Source: Cytospora piceicola
Lineage: Eukaryota > Ascomycota > Sordariomycetes > Diaporthales > Cytosporaceae
NCBI GenBank assembly: GCA_023375675.1
Contig: JALQBC010000043.1
Location: forward strand, 124,001-188,000
Length of the DNA stretch: 64,000 nucleotides
Reading direction: 5' to 3'
Shown here: positions 47,953 to 58,062 of the stretch, in pieces
Layout of the letters: each line of letters begins with the position of its first letter
Position numbering within the stretch: the stretch's first letter is position 1
Notes under the pieces: model-generated
Databases searched by the model: none
Told to the model about the DNA's origin: nothing
The model's input: the letters and a program-made list of their open reading frames with translations, nothing else
Made by a program: the position numbers and the translations under genes

Positions 47953-48299
47953 ATATGCACCCGACCATTTGGATCATAAACCTGCTCCCTGCCCAATGGA
48001 TGAATCCTTCTTACCAAAACGCCGGTAACTCGCTCTCGTCACTCCTGCTTACTTCACCTTTTTCCATCTTGTGCTTACTGCTCACAGCCTCAATACCCAC
48101 AGGAAAGACAAATCAACTCGGCCAGAAAGGAGAGAGAAATTGATTTTTGTGAGGTACAATTTGATCATGCAATCCATAAAAGATTTATAGAATCGGTGGA
48201 AAGTCACTGCGCGGGATATAGAAGACGACCTGCCCCCACGCTCGACCTCTCTGCACTAAGTGATGCTTCTCGCCCCTACGGACACCACCCAGCTCGATC

Positions 48300-50536
48300 A
48301 TGAACCCAGGCTGGACAAAACATGGAGAGGCATCCTCATCCGCGTCCACATCCTCCGGGCATCACCCACCCCCAACAACCGATGCCTGCCCGCGTACCTC
48401 GCCCATAACAGGGACCATCGGCGGAGCCTCTGAGCCCTCGCCCCCACCGTCACTGCTGAGCCGCGCGGCGGGGGACCAGGCCTCCTTCACGTCGACGTGG
48501 CTCACGCCAGCCACGACGGACGACCTCACCGGCGACGACGATGACTACGACGACACGAACTTCGTCTTTGAGAACGGGCGCAGGTACCATGCACCTGCCT
48601 CGGGGCGGGTCATGTACCCCCTGCCGAACGACGAGTCTGAGCAGGAGCGCGATGACATGAAACACAAGTTGGCCTTGTGGATGATGCACGAGAAGCTATT
48701 CTATGCGCCGGTCGAAGAGACACTAAAACACGGCGGGATGGTGTTTGACCTAGGTATGTTGCCCGCTTGGGAGTTTTCTCTTTTGTGTCCCCCCCCCCCA
48801 AAACCCATCCCCCCCCTTGGTGCTGTAGGGACAACAGGAACGAGGTCGCCACAGCCGGCATTTCCAGGAACCGGCCGTGGCTAGCTGCCTCGAGTGAGAC
48901 AGGCGCCCACCCAGCTGGGCCCATCGCCTCGCCTCGCCTCGCCTCACCTCTCACCTCGCCCGCTTCCCGGCGGTGGTCCAGAGCGCTGCCGCCCACCGGG
49001 AAACCGAAACACCGACGTGGCGAAAAAGGCGAGCTGAACAAGTAACGTCACCCACGTGGCTTGGCTCCATGTCGCCGTTTCTCCCCCCAAAAGACACAAG
49101 AGGGCGTTTTTCCGCAGACCGGAACCAGAAGAACAGGAAAAGGGGCTGACCTGGCGTGTATGACGGGCAGGTACCGGGACAGGGGAATGGGCTATGGACT
49201 GTAAGTGTGCTGCTGTGGCGTCTGTCTCGTTCTTAACCCCCCCCCCCTCCCCCATTGCTCTGCTGGGTCGATCTGGTGTGTCTCGGATGTCGACATTTCC
49301 CCACGAGGCAGGAGAAGTATAGGTATCAGGAGGGGGAGGGACGTGGGGGTGATATTGGTGAAACCGTCCGCGGTGATGGCAGATTTGTTTTGAGGCCCGG
49401 GAGGCTGCAGAAGATCACTACGTAGCTTGTGTCTTCCGGTTGCGGGCAGGTCCGGTGTCGCCATCGCCACGCGCGGAGCCTGACAGGTTCCGTCTGCCCC
49501 TTGGTAAACCCCGACCTGTCGAGAAACGAAGGACACGGAGTGGCTGGCCGTCAGGTCCGCCGTCATCGACAGGCGTGGACGCTCTGTTGTGCAGGCCATC
49601 TGACAATGGCCGCAGCCTCCCCCTCTCATCGATGTGACACGGGAGTAGAGACCAGGCGTTGTTTACCGGGGGACAACAGAGAGGGATCAAATGAACTGAC
49701 AGACTCGCAGTGGCCCAGAAATACGGCAAGTCACAGGTCTTCGGCTGCGACATATCACCAATACAACCCGCCTACGTGTGGGATAATGTCTTTTTCTCGA
49801 CAGGCGACTTCGAGGAGGAATGGACCGACTATCCCGAGAACGCATTCGATTACATACACATGCGCTACACAGCTTTTTCCATCAAGGACCCAACGGCACT
49901 ATTGCAGCGGGTCATGAAGTAAGTTCAGTTCTGCGCACCCCATCAACTCCCACCCTCCACCCCCCCCCCCGCCCCCAACAAACCTCCCCGCCGCCGTACG
50001 GACCAAAAGGCTCATGTCTCCCCTCGTTCTCCTTCTCCGCACACAGACACCTGAAACCAGGCGGCTACGTCGAGTTCCAAGAGATGACCTACTGGCCGCG
50101 GGCCGACGACGCCACCCTGACCGACACCACGCCCTACGCCTTCCGGGACCTCTGCTACTACCTGCAGCTCGGGCTGGCCAACCTCGGGCTGGACCTGCAC
50201 ATGATCGGGCGGCTGGCGCCGGGGCTCCGCGGCGCGGGCTACGACGACGTCACCGAGGTCCGGCACAAGCTGCCCATCGGCCGGTGGGCCAAGGACCGCC
50301 GCCAGCGGCAGAAGGGCATCTGGTTCCTGCGCATGATCCTGATGGAGGGCCTGAGCGCCATCGCCAAGAGGCCGCTGAGCCAGGGGCTGGGCTGGAAGGA
50401 GGCGCAGATCGAGATGTTCCTCGTCGACGTCCGCAAGAGCCTGAACGACAGCGGCGTGCATGCGTATTTCCCCTTCACGATTGTTTATGGGAGGAAGCCC
50501 CTGGAGGGTGCTGCAGGTGCATCAACTGCGCGGTAG
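48300..50536 (+). CDS. LaeA-like SAM-dependent methyltransferase
   Basis: Four exons: 48300-48753, 49171-49200, 49711-49918 and 50047-50536, giving 393 aa. Introns are 417, 510 and 128 nt, long for this window. Exon 2 is a 30-nt micro-exon that encodes most of motif I, so that 'MVFDLG' + 'TGTGEWAMD' + 'LAQKYGKSQVFGCDISPIQP' is rebuilt with correct phases. Next come the acidic 'FDYIHMRYTAFSI' and 'HLKPGGYVEFQE' typical of fungal LaeA/TAM-type enzymes, and the C-terminal 'FTIVYGRKP'. The N-terminal ~95 residues are disordered (Ser/Pro/Thr, then an acidic DDDDYDD run). LaeA itself regulates secondary metabolism, but most of these paralogues are uncharacterised. Each intron contains an 11-C tract. 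The gene converges on homogentisate dioxygenase. Confidence 0.87.
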
Positions 50537-50884
50537 CAGGAGCTGGGGTGGTCGTGGGAGGATATGCGTAGGTGCATCGTTGACAAAAGCCTTCGATGAT
50601 ATATCCAGTTACCTATTTTGGACAGGGCAAACGGTGGACAGAGATACCCTACGAAATTATGATGAGTTGATACAAAGATCACGGGGAGTGGTCAGTACTG
50701 GTACTTACCACCATCATGAGAGCAGACGGTACCGTTCAGATCTTCTTATAGACAGCGACAATGATGAACGAATGTTGATTTATGAGACACACATGATGCT
50801 GGAAAATACACGACCGCCGGTCTTCACTGCCATCTCAACTGTGCACTATCCAGTCTGGCATACTTCTTCCATCTGAAATATATC
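50537..50884. other. Convergent spacer
   Basis: 348 bp between two facing 3' ends. Nothing recognised. Confidence 0.5.
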
Positions 50885-52411
50885 TCACTCCTCTCGCCTC
50901 AACAAATGCCCATCCCCCTTCGCCCCATCTGGCCTCTTCCAATGAACCTTCAAGCCACCCCAACTATGCTCACTATATTCACTCTGCACCTTGCTACACG
51001 CCTTCAAGCCCCAGTCCGTAACCCCCACCATCAGACAGCTCTCAAACATGAACGCACAGCTCCCCACCCCGACCTTGACAGGCTTCAGCTCCGCGTTCCT
51101 GGCACCCTCGTAGCTCTCCGCGTCAGGGCCGTGCCCACTCATCACGTTGTGCAGACTAGCCCCGCCGGGCACGAACCCCCCCGCGCCCCCCTTCTTGGCG
51201 TCGTACCCGCCCCGTATCAGGCCCATGAACTCGCTCATCGTGTTGCGGTGGTACCACGGCGGGCGGAACGTGTCCTCGCCCACGAGCCACCGCGGCGGGA
51301 AGACGACGAGGTCCGCCACCGCCGTGCCCGCGCGGCCCGGCGACGGCGCCGTCAGCACCGTGAAGATGGACGGGTCCGGGTGGTCGAAGCTGACGCTCCC
51401 GACCGCGCCGAACCGCCCCAGGTCGTACTTGTACGGGTGGTAGTTGCCGTGCCACGCCACCACGTCGAACGGCGTGTGCCGCTGCGCCGTCCGGTACAGG
51501 CCGTTGGCGAACTTGGCCGTCACCGCGTACGCGCCACCGCCATCACCGCCGCCGCCGGCCGGCGCCGCCCGGCCGTGGTCCTCGTCGAAGCTCGCCAGGG
51601 GGGCCTGGAAGTCCCGCGCGCTGGCCAGCCCGTTGGACCCGATGGGCCCCAGCTCGGGCAGCGCGAAGTGGCCCTCGTACAGCTCGAGGGCGTAGCCCCG
51701 CGCGGGCCCGGCGGGCAGGTACACGGCGAACTTGACGCCGCGCGGGACCACGGCGATCTCCATGGGCCGGACGAGCAGCCAGCCGAGCTCCGTGCGGACG
51801 TCCAGCACGCCCTCCTGCGCGACGAGCAGGAGGTCGCCGTCCGCCGAGTAGAAGACGTGCCTCTCGTCCATGCTCCTCCCCGCGGCGAAGATGTAGATGC
51901 CGATGCCGCTCTTCATGGTCGGGTCGCCGGCCCCGGCCACGAGGTGTAGCCCGCTGACAAAGTCCGCCTCGCCGGTTCCGTGGTCAAAGGGGTTCCAGCG
52001 GAGCTGGTTGGGTATGTAGTGCATCTTGGTCGCGGCGGACTCCTTGAAGTCCACGGGCTGGCCGTCGCCATGCCCGTTGGTGGGCTGGGAGGTGGCAGCC
52101 TCGAAGGGCGGGTGCGCGCACGACGGCAGGATGCGGTAGAGCCATGTCTGCTTGTTCTCGTGGCGCGGTGCGGTGAAGGCTGTGCCTGAGAGCTTCTCAG
52201 CGTAGAGGCCGTGGGCAGGTTTCTGAGGGGAGTTGTGCCCTACAGGGAGGGCTTCGGGGACGGCTTCGGTTCTGGCACGAACGAAGAGGATGTGTGTTAG
52301 TCATTTCTACGTGTCATATAGAAAGAAGTGAGGGGTTGTTTACTCATGGTAGGAGTTGAAGCCGTTATTATAGCGGTACTTCTCCTTGAACTCGAAGTTC
52401 GTTACTGGCAT
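50885..52411 (-). CDS. hmgA: Homogentisate 1,2-dioxygenase
   Basis: Exon 1 (52411-52344, '[23 protein letters not shown]') and exon 2 (52271-50885) flank a 72-nt intron, GTAAAC..GCCAG, giving 484 aa. The iron ligands are visible near the C-terminus: '[10 protein letters not shown]' supplies His and, six residues on, Glu, and '[11 protein letters not shown]' supplies the third ligand, matching human H335, E341 and H371. The enzyme opens the ring of homogentisate to maleylacetoacetate in Phe/Tyr catabolism. It is about 40 residues longer than usual, partly through a '[10 protein letters not shown]' insertion about 200 residues from the start. The fumarylacetoacetase and maleylacetoacetate isomerase genes that often adjoin it are absent here, so it may be a paralogue or a relocated gene. 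Confidence 0.95.
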
Positions 52412-53340
52412 CGTGTGTATGTTCCACAATTTATTCGGCAGAGAAGTGCTTGAGGAGAAAACATGACCCACTGCCCCGGTGGCAACCATTTGCGGGAAGG
52501 ACAGCCATATTATTTGACCAACCTACTCCCTGTGATGGGTACCTAAGTAGCTACCAGTCTCGTTCCGCTTCTTGGTTGGTTGTGACATTTCGGGACACGG
52601 GCACTGTCATAGTTTCTGGCTTCTGGCTTTTGGCTTGCAGCTTTTGGCTTCTGAAAGAGTGCATCTCCATTTCGCACTCGGCTAACATCGGGGAATGCGG
52701 GGTTGAGCGCGGGGAGGGGTCCATTATGGGGCTGATCGGATGGAAACAGCCCCGCACTTCCCGAGCCAGTGACCCACTATTGTCCTGCTCCAGTCTGCAG
52801 CCGTGCATCAATTGCGCTGTGGACCCCGGAGTTGATGACATTGGACAAACGAAACAGAGGCCGCAAGCAGGTGATGGAATGGATTCAACGGAATCAGTCA
52901 CCCTTTGTGATCCGTGGTCCGGCCCAGCTATGATCACTCCACTGACAGGACGGTCACTGATTTAATGTAGCACGAGTTGGCAGGTCGATGAGTAGAAGAG
53001 CCGACACGTTCATCACTGATGATCAGTCGATTAAACCAGGCGGGCGGACTGGCATCACACTTATCAACACAGACTGGTCACTTCACCACTAAACAATATT
53101 GAGCAGAGTCGCCGCAAGTTGGTTTTGTGCCTGTTTCCATGGGCGAGCTACTAATCCTAAGAAAAGAATAAAGCTAGGCATAATACATGCTTAGACGTCC
53201 ACGGTCTGCCCATTAACATATCGTAGCGCTGCAAGGAACCATAAACGACAGTCACACGTCGAAATGGGAGCAAGAGAATTCGGTTGGTTAAACTTGCAAA
53301 CCAAGCAATGACCCTGATGTGTTCGTGCATGCCCTTCCGC
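52412..53340. other. Upstream region of homogentisate dioxygenase
   Basis: Contains a TTCTGGCTT / TTTTGGCTT repeated word near 52615-52650 and otherwise nothing recognised. Confidence 0.45.
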
Positions 53341-54080
53341 TTACTCCTCGTGCTTCTTGTTCTTCTTCTTTCCGGAGGGAGGTGGCAGACCACTGTTGGA
53401 TTGGAGGTGGACAACAAGCCGGGTCCATGACTCCTCCGGGTCCCACTCGAAGCCAGCCAGGTATGACTTCTCCAATTCGTCGTCTTGCTGTCACACGGAG
53501 ACCTGTTAGTACGTATTGTTCACTGTAACGGTCACTGGTTGTAGAACCATGCGGCTGAAGGAAGACTTGCCCTCTTCTTGAACTGCTTATGGATGGCATC
53601 CAAGGCATCCTTGATGGTGACGCCCTTGAGGTTCCTTGCTGTGACTTCCAGTCCCAGAGGGAAGTGTAAGTCAATCTTCTTGATTGGTGGCTCAGTGAGC
53701 AACTTCTTCAGGATGTCCTTGTCCTCCACGGTCGAAGGCGACTTGTTGACCTTCCTGCGGAGGGGTAACTCGTCAGCTTTCCATAGTTGCTGGTTTTGTA
53801 CAGAGTTTCGCAAACCGATAGTAGGTATCTTACCATCCTGTCTTCTGTGTCTCGGGTGCTAATTTCAGTTCGATCTTCTGCTCCTCTGTTCGGATAGCAG
53901 TGTCAGCTGATTATCCCATGGTAGTTGTTAACCGATCAATCGAAGCATACCCAGGTCCTTGACATTCCAAACTCCAGGGGCGGCCACCGAAGACATTCGA
54001 GGCTTCTTCGTTCCCTTCGCATCTTGGGGTGTGTCTAGCCCGTCAATGGCGGAGTCGACCTTCGCGAGTGGTTCCGTCAT
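53341..54080 (-). CDS. DUF6699-like conserved protein
   Basis: Four exons: 54080-53951, 53885-53834, 53754-53571 and 53487-53341, giving 170 aa. Introns are 65, 79 and 83 nt. The third begins GCAAGT, has a perfect TACTAAC branch and ends GACAG: the second GC-AG intron of the window. The core domain runs from 'APGVWNVKDLEEQKIELKL' through 'KIDLHFPLGLEVTARN' and 'GVTIKDALDAIHKQFKKR' to 'LAGFEWDPEESWTRLVVHL'. The Trp-x-Val opening, the G-V-T-[VI]-x-D-[AV]-L helix and the closing WxxLxVHL fit DUF6699, known from basidiomycetes and ascomycetes with no assigned function. The C-terminus is a Lys-rich tail (GKKKNKKHEE). Confidence 0.75.
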
Positions 54081-55751
54081 GTTGATTGGATTGGGTGGTT
54101 GTTTTTCTCTGCTACAGAGGATTGAAGTTGAAAAGTTGGCTGAGTGTTTAGATCGGAAGATCTATGTGATGATGAGTTGGGACTTGAGTGTTGACTGGTT
54201 GATGATTCTCTTGTGGATGCCGATGGTCAGAAGAGGATGAGGAGAGGGGGAAGAAGGAGGGCAGATGGAAGCACGAAAGGAGGGGAAGTAAGGGAAGTTT
54301 ATTCGATTGGAAGTCGTGCTATGTATGTAGTGGCCGATCAGGGCAGGCACGCATTGTTCACTCAGACAGTCAGACTACCGGTACCAAGAGCATGAGACGC
54401 GGGGGATCCGGACAGGCAGTGGCGTGAGATTGGGGGTGACTTCCCACCTGGACGGCCCCTGCATCTGTACGAGAGATTCTATCATGTACCTACCTACCTG
54501 GTATCTACCAGGTAGGTACCTACCAAGCTGCCTAGGTAGCTAACACTAGACGATCAACGGGTTGCTCGCATTGTCTGCTGTTTTGTTGTGGGAACCAGAT
54601 AGGTACCTAGGTAGTCAAGACCTGTTGTCAAGGTGATACAGTACCTACCCAGGCTACCTAGGTATCCAAGTAGACGGTTTCGTCAGCTGTTGGGCGGGGT
54701 ATCCGTACATTCCAAGATCAAATGACCAGGATGGCCTGTTACTTCGTCTCTTGGCCCCTGACACGCGCAATCAGGAACCCCTCCCTAGATAGACTGCATC
54801 CTGAAGACTGAAGCTTGAATTGTTTGCTCTGGCTGTTCTGTCTGTTCGGTCTAACACGGCTCCACAGCAAGAGATTCCTACTGTGTAGAGGGCCAGAGGA
54901 CAAGCTCCCAAGGCCCTCCTCTTCAGAGGGAGGACACGTGGGATGGCGGGGTGAGGCAAGGGCTGATCAGCCCATCGCGTGACCTGACCTTGACCTCATC
55001 GAGGGCATAGTGACACCAATCAGGAGCTCTGCCCGCTTTATTGCGGTCGATGCTGCTTAGCGCACTTCTTTTGGTGTCGGGAATCTGGGGTAATCTGGGG
55101 TAATGCAAGAGCGACCCCGCCTGACAAGAGAGCTCTCCAGATCAATGTCAACCAGCCCCAGCTATTGATTGGCTGCTTTGTACCTAAGGGCTAAGCAGCA
55201 TCTGAGAAGCTCAGTGAGATCTCTGTAACTCGTGTCAGCCTTGGAAGTTGCAGGCAGCTTCGTCAAACCTCAGTCCGCGATTGTTGCGCTGTCTCTCCGG
55301 GGATAGCACGGTCCTTCGCGGTGCCATCGGGAGATGGCGGAGCTACATCACGGCTGCTTATGCGTTGACCCGCTTTATTATTAGTGTTCTGGCCTGATCA
55401 GACCTGAGAATCTGGAGCAGCTCACACCACCAGAGCTTGTTGACGCACGTTACTTGCTTCAAAGGGTCACCCTTCTCAGTCGTCACATGCTCAACTGTAT
55501 GGTTAGTCCTTCAACCCCGTGACTCGATTGCTAGAGACAACAATGACACCGCTCATTCGCCTACACAACAAGTAGATGCTTTCGGGGGCACCACTGTACG
55601 AGAACATGCAGATGAACAGGCGTTTTCAACTTCATGAGACGACACGGTTAACAGTAACCCTAGTAAACTGGAATCCACCAATCAGTACCCTGAGCAACTG
55701 CCTAGTCGCCGCGAATCACGATAACGAGCAGGCTCGCCGGCCCTGCCAGCC
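54081..55751. other. 1.7-kb intergenic region with palindrome cluster
   Basis: Upstream region of the DUF6699-like gene. Its main feature is the ACCTAGGTAGG cluster listed separately. Otherwise no gene seen. Confidence 0.5.
54486..54670. repeat. Cluster of ACCTAGGTAGGT words with a perfect hairpin
   Basis: Contains a perfect 13-bp inverted repeat with a 2-nt spacer (TACCTACCTGGTA at 54491-54503, complement at 54506-54518). TACCTAGGTA palindromes follow at 54604-54613 and 54655-54664, along with several partial words (CCTAGGTAG at 54531, GTACCTACC at 54641). Confidence 0.8.
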
Positions 55752-56702
55752 TCAAAAGGCCTGCCATTGAGCCTTGTGCGCCACAATATAGTCCTCAAAC
55801 TTCGTCGGCTCTCTCCCCGTGTACTTCTTGACGTTCGCCGCCGCCGGGATATACATCGAATCGGGGAAAGCCCTCTCCCGATCCCTGAATGACTCTAGGG
55901 CCTTGACCAGGTAGTGGGCAATGGGAGCAGGGGACGTCTTTAGCCGAATCTGAAGGAATTCCTCCGCAGACAAGGGCGTCGTGTCAATGTCGTCCCGGCC
56001 CGTCACCATCTTGATGATGGCCCAGATCTCTCCAGTCGTCTTGATCTCCGGCCCACATAGGTAAATGGCCTCCTTCCTATCCGACGGCCTATCCACCAGG
56101 ACCGCCCCGCCGACAGCACCGATATCCTCCGGCACAATGTTGTCAGCCAGCACGTCTAGGTAGACTATATTGGCTTTCGGCGGCGTCGCCGACTTGTCAA
56201 GTTCAAACTTGAAGTGGTTGCTTGCGAAGAACCATGGTCTCAAGGCGGTAAAGTAAGGAAACCCGAGATCCTCGACGACAATCTCGATCTGGGCGTGCAA
56301 ATAGGGGATGAAATCCTCCTTCGGGATGGTGCGGATGTCGACGCCTTGCTCGACTGCGCCGCTCGACAGGAGAACGACGTATTCGACCCCAGCATCCCTC
56401 ATGGCTTGCAGGGCTCCGCGCATGTGGTCGTCCGAGCCGCGGACGACGTACACGAACGCGGCCTCGGCGCCCGACTCCTTGACGGCCCTGGACACGGAGG
56501 CCGGGTCCGCCAGGTCGGCTTGCACACGGGTGAAGCTCCCGGCCTTCTCGACGTCGGCCGGGATGTCCTCGATGGGCTTGGAGGGGTCACGCATGGCGAG
56601 CCAGACCTTGGCGCCTCGCTTGGCCGCCTCGAGGGCGGTGTTCCCGCCGACCGTGCCGGTGGGACCGAAGACAATCACATTGTCGTACTTTGCAGCCATC
56701 AT
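55752..56702 (-). CDS. NmrA-like NAD(P)-binding protein
   Basis: Intronless, 316 aa. The N-terminal Rossmann fold has 'VIVFGPTGTVGGNTALEAAKRGAKV' with the GxxGxxG of atypical short-chain dehydrogenases, followed by 'WLAMRDPSK' as the likely NADP-phosphate binding strand. 'VEYVVLLSSGAVEQG' and 'LRPWFFASNHF' are family landmarks. Such proteins act either as redox sensors, like NmrA in nitrogen repression, or as reductases. The usual Tyr-x-x-x-Lys pair is not evident, so a catalytic role is uncertain. It has different exon structure and low resemblance to the NmrA-like gene at 9.6-10.8 kb, so the two are not recent duplicates. The start could be either of two adjacent ATGs. Confidence 0.88.
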   Translation of the reverse strand: MMAAKYDNVIVFGPTGTVGGNTALEAAKRGAKVWLAMRDPSKPIEDIPADVEKAGSFTRVQADLADPASVSRAVKESGAEAAFVYVVRGSDDHMRGALQAMRDAGVEYVVLLSSGAVEQGVDIRTIPKEDFIPYLHAQIEIVVEDLGFPYFTALRPWFFASNHFKFELDKSATPPKANIVYLDVLADNIVPEDIGAVGGAVLVDRPSDRKEAIYLCGPEIKTTGEIWAIIKMVTGRDDIDTTPLSAEEFLQIRLKTSPAPIAHYLVKALESFRDRERAFPDSMYIPAAANVKKYTGREPTKFEDYIVAHKAQWQAF

Positions 56703-58062
56703 TATTGGTTCGGGGTTGATCGTGATGGTTTGTTGGATTGTAGGAGGTGAGACTGATGAGAACCAAGCGTCTGTACCGTGGGAGTAGTGACACCCCTCGG
56801 GCGATATTTATCTTCGCGACATCAATCCTAACACATAAGACCCTACGATGTGAGTGGTGGACCTATAGTCTTGTAGCCTATCCCCATTGACTCAAAACCC
56901 AGTCACGCAAGTCGGTGCTCCCGCCGGAACGCCTCTGCCGATCAGCACAAGCACGGCAGGCAATTCTAGGATGACTGCACTCGGCGTCTTTATCTGACCG
57001 ACTTTCTGTGCAGCTAATGAAACGGTGCGACTCGATTAGCAGAAGCGGAGGAACTCTGTCTCAGTCTTACACACAATCCGCATCCTCCGAGTGCAGGTCG
57101 GAGTAGATGCGGGACCGAGGCCCCCTATCTTTGGACTTCAGATCTCGGCACCGGGATTCCTGCCTCATCCATTTATAATCTCCTAAGTGCCCCGGCAACA
57201 GCGCCTGTAACGGCGCTCCCAGCTTGGACCTTGGACGGTTCAAATTATCAATACGGCCGTCAAACCGGGGCGTAGGTAACACATCGGCTATGTTGACGGA
57301 CGTCTGGGTGGGCATTGCCCCGTCCGCTGCGGCGGACGTCGTGACCGAGGAAGTCCGTAGGCACATGGCGTCGCATCAAATTCCAGAGTTACATTATCAT
57401 GGCAAAAAGGACTCGTGTCCTTCGTTATTGGAAAATCGCACTATATATATGTGGTTGAGATTTGGGTATAACAAGGTAGCTACATGATTTTCTGCCAACC
57501 TCGATCCGGCACCTTTTTTTAATCCTCTCCTGTTCAACACTGCCATATCGTGAGGCGTATATGTGGACGGAGTACGACTTCCCCGTCCTTCTTTTACGGC
57601 AGTAGCCATAACAACACCTAATCCACCCCCAGGTCCACAAGCCTTCCTCCTCACACATCTTTTGATCCTTGGCCTACCTATCACTCGGACATCAGAATCT
57701 GAGACTTATGGGTGCTTGGTAACTTCCAAGATTCCGTACAATCCTCCGTCTGGCCTGTTCTTCATTTCCTCGGTTTGATCCGTTTGGACATCCCTTCATA
57801 TTCCGCCGCGACAAGCCCCAAAGTGCTCGTCTGCTTGAGCAGCCCATCCTGCATGGCATATTCTTCAATATATCGCAAAGTGCCTCCAAACGTAGAGCCT
57901 CAAGGGTTCATGGAAAATACCGTCAATATCCTGACCATCTTCGACAAAAGAGTTCCACTGAGTTCCACTGCAAGTCGCACGCAACATTGCAATCATCCCC
58001 CCGTGACAGACAGGGGCATGGTAGACTCGATTCCATTCGTTTCCCCTCCACCCGGACTCCTC
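56703..58062. other. Intergenic
   Basis: Promoter region of the NmrA-like gene and 3' flank of the CFEM receptor gene. No gene or repeat recognised. Confidence 0.45.

Larger units (their letters stand above)
45591..48299. other. 2.7-kb intergenic region with simple repeats
   Basis: Open frames here overlap on both strands and look random. Contains a TTCCACCC minisatellite, a GCT tract and CATA-rich DNA, listed separately. Near 47000 a run of repeated 'ctctgtg/cctctgtg' words is visible. Confidence 0.45.

Noticed and set aside
44100..50536. Secondary-metabolite cluster around the FAD oxidoreductase and LaeA-like gene
   Set aside because: No polyketide synthase, peptide synthetase, terpene cyclase, transporter or pathway transcription factor is present.
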